NCBI RefSeq assembly: GCF_937951745.1 | Contig: NZ_CALFBQ010000031.1 | Span: 1 to 55,348 of the forward strand | From: an uncultured Chloroflexus sp. | GTDB taxonomy: Bacteria > Chloroflexota > Chloroflexia > Chloroflexales > Chloroflexaceae | Reading direction: 5' to 3' | DNA length: 55,348 nucleotides | Shown: positions 54,464 through 55,348 of the stretch, piece after piece | Position numbering within the stretch: position 1 is the stretch's first letter | How the letters are laid out: each line of letters opens with the position of its first letter | Notes under the pieces: generated by a model | What the model saw: the letters and a program-made list of their open reading frames with translations, nothing else | Told to the model about the DNA's origin: nothing | The model's database searches: none | Program-made: the position numbers and the translations under genes

Positions 54464-55348
54464 CTAATGATACGAGCGCCGTTGCAGTAGCGCACCGAGG
54501 CCAATTGCCACTAATGCCAACCCAATGAAGGCCAAGAATGGACGGACAGGATTGGCCGCAGTTTGCGGCAGGATAGACGGTGGCGGAACCGGTGGTGAAT
54601 TAATAATTACGCTGCTCGTGTTGTTATCGGTCGTAATCTCGCTGCTACTCGTGCGAACAAGAGCAGTATTGACACTATTGGACGGATTAAGCGGTGCAAC
54701 AAGCTGCGCCGTCACTTGTACTACAATCGTCTCGCCGGGAGCAAGCGACGGTGTAGAGACCGTCACCTGATTACCGTCAGTATTGATATTACCGGCAGTC
54801 GTCGTCACGCCGATTAGGCGCAATGACGGCGGCAGTGTATCGGTCAGTGTGACATCGGTTGCTGGCGCGTTGCCAATATTGCCAATGGTCAGCGTGTAAA
54901 CCACCTGATCGCCAACCTGCGCGACAGATGGTGACACCGATTTGGCAAGCGTCAGATCGGGCAGTGGTGGTTGCACCGTCGCGCTGCTCGTGTTGTTATC
55001 GGTCGTAATTTCGCTGCTGCTCGTGCGCGCCATCGCCACGTTCCGGTGATCCGGCGGCAGGGGAAGTGTAACTACAACAGCGCGGATCGTGATCGTGATC
55101 GTCTCCCCCGGCGCCACCACCGGTACGGCAACGCTGACCCGATTTCCGTCAACCTGTGCGGTGCCGACCGAAGCACTCGCCGCAAGTACGCGCGCGAAGG
55201 CCGGTAACGGATCATCAACCGTCACGTCAACCGCTGGCGCATTGCCGATATTGCGTAACGTCAACGTATACACAATCTCATCACCAATCTGCGCGACAGA
55301 AGGAGTAACCACCTTATCTAGCACAAGGTCTGCTATGGCACTCGGCGA
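54464..55348 (-). CDS. DUF11-repeat surface protein with LPxTA-type sorting signal (C-terminal part)
   Basis: The frame is open to the right edge (295 codons), so the N-terminus lies outside. Two DUF11 repeats of about 123 residues are seen, each starting with a segment like DLTLAKSVSPSVAQVGDQ and VVYTLTIGNIGNAPATDVTLTD and ending with ARTSSSEITTDNNTSS; the DNA of these ends is almost identical (about 54609-54655 and 54978-55024). The C-terminus is ILPQTAANP, a membrane segment (FLAFIGLALVAIGLGALL) and QRRSYH, the tripartite form of a sortase substrate with LPQTA instead of LPxTG. Such proteins are wall-anchored adhesin- or sheath-like fibres. Partial gene, full length unknown. Confidence 0.85.
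   Translation of the reverse strand, partial: SPSAIADLVLDKVVTPSVAQIGDEIVYTLTLRNIGNAPAVDVTVDDPLPAFARVLAASASVGTAQVDGNRVSVAVPVVAPGETITITIRAVVVTLPLPPDHRNVAMARTSSSEITTDNNTSSATVQPPLPDLTLAKSVSPSVAQVGDQVVYTLTIGNIGNAPATDVTLTDTLPPSLRLIGVTTTAGNINTDGNQVTVSTPSLAPGETIVVQVTAQLVAPLNPSNSVNTALVRTSSSEITTDNNTSSVIINSPPVPPPSILPQTAANPVRPFLAFIGLALVAIGLGALLQRRSYH

Overview
The window reads as chromosomal DNA of a filamentous anoxygenic phototroph of the genus Chloroflexus. The strongest marker is a membrane-anchored auracyanin (blue copper protein) at 847-1578 whose copper domain closely follows the known Chloroflexus auracyanin family as I remember it. GC-rich codon use, Pro/Thr-rich linkers on secreted proteins, a STAS/GAF signalling repertoire and a LysZ-type amino-acid kinase fit the same assignment. 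Genes are dense, mostly on short operons, with perfect or near-perfect hairpin terminators at several convergent junctions.

Layout. 1-5.3 kb: an EamA-type exporter cut by the left edge, auracyanin, a 23S rRNA/tRNA uracil methyltransferase, a membrane STAS-domain regulator and threonine synthase. 5.3-8.3 kb: a two-copy direct repeat, then an overlapping operon mltG-aroE-prepilin peptidase. 8.4-11 kb: purA and an acetylornithine-type aminotransferase on the minus strand. 11.2-15 kb: a methyltransferase-rnhB-membrane hydrolase-like operon, a hypothetical gene and a secreted repeat protein. 15-18.7 kb: a GAF protein and clpC on the minus strand. 18.8-20.8 kb: a large polytopic membrane protein.

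21-28 kb is the most distinctive section. It is a cytochrome c maturation (System I) locus, ccmC-ccmD-ccmE-ccmF, continued by two proteins with degenerate DnaJ-like N-termini. One carries a membrane segment and TPR repeats (CcmI-like in layout), the other a membrane segment and a ResA/CcmG-like thioredoxin domain. An OmpR-type response regulator and a tRNA-Gly(CCC) with a textbook promoter follow. After a nonsense-interrupted GxxExxY gene comes the minus-strand branched-chain amino acid ABC operon livKHMGF (28.9-35.5 kb), in which the binding protein is a head-to-tail duplication of two nearly identical domains in one lipoprotein.

35.7-45.3 kb is housekeeping: a membrane-anchored hypothetical protein, YggS, TsaD, a glucosaminidase-like protein, a PgpH-type HD phosphohydrolase, YqeY, guanylate kinase, an Rqc2/RqcH homologue, a 7Fe-type ferredoxin, a small membrane protein and ApaG. 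45.4-55.3 kb is dominated by envelope and secreted proteins: an S9 peptidase, a zinc-finger/LCP fusion, a lipoprotein amidase, a gingipain-like C25 protein and the C-terminal part of a DUF11-repeat surface protein ending in an LPxTA-type sorting signal. An isolated lysZ lies among them.

The best candidates for something little described are the J-like/thioredoxin and J-like/TPR pair inside the ccm locus, the double-domain LivK, the zinc-finger-LCP fusion and the CRISPR-spaced repeat pair upstream of mltG. All identifications come from reading the sequence and remembered family features; no database search was run.
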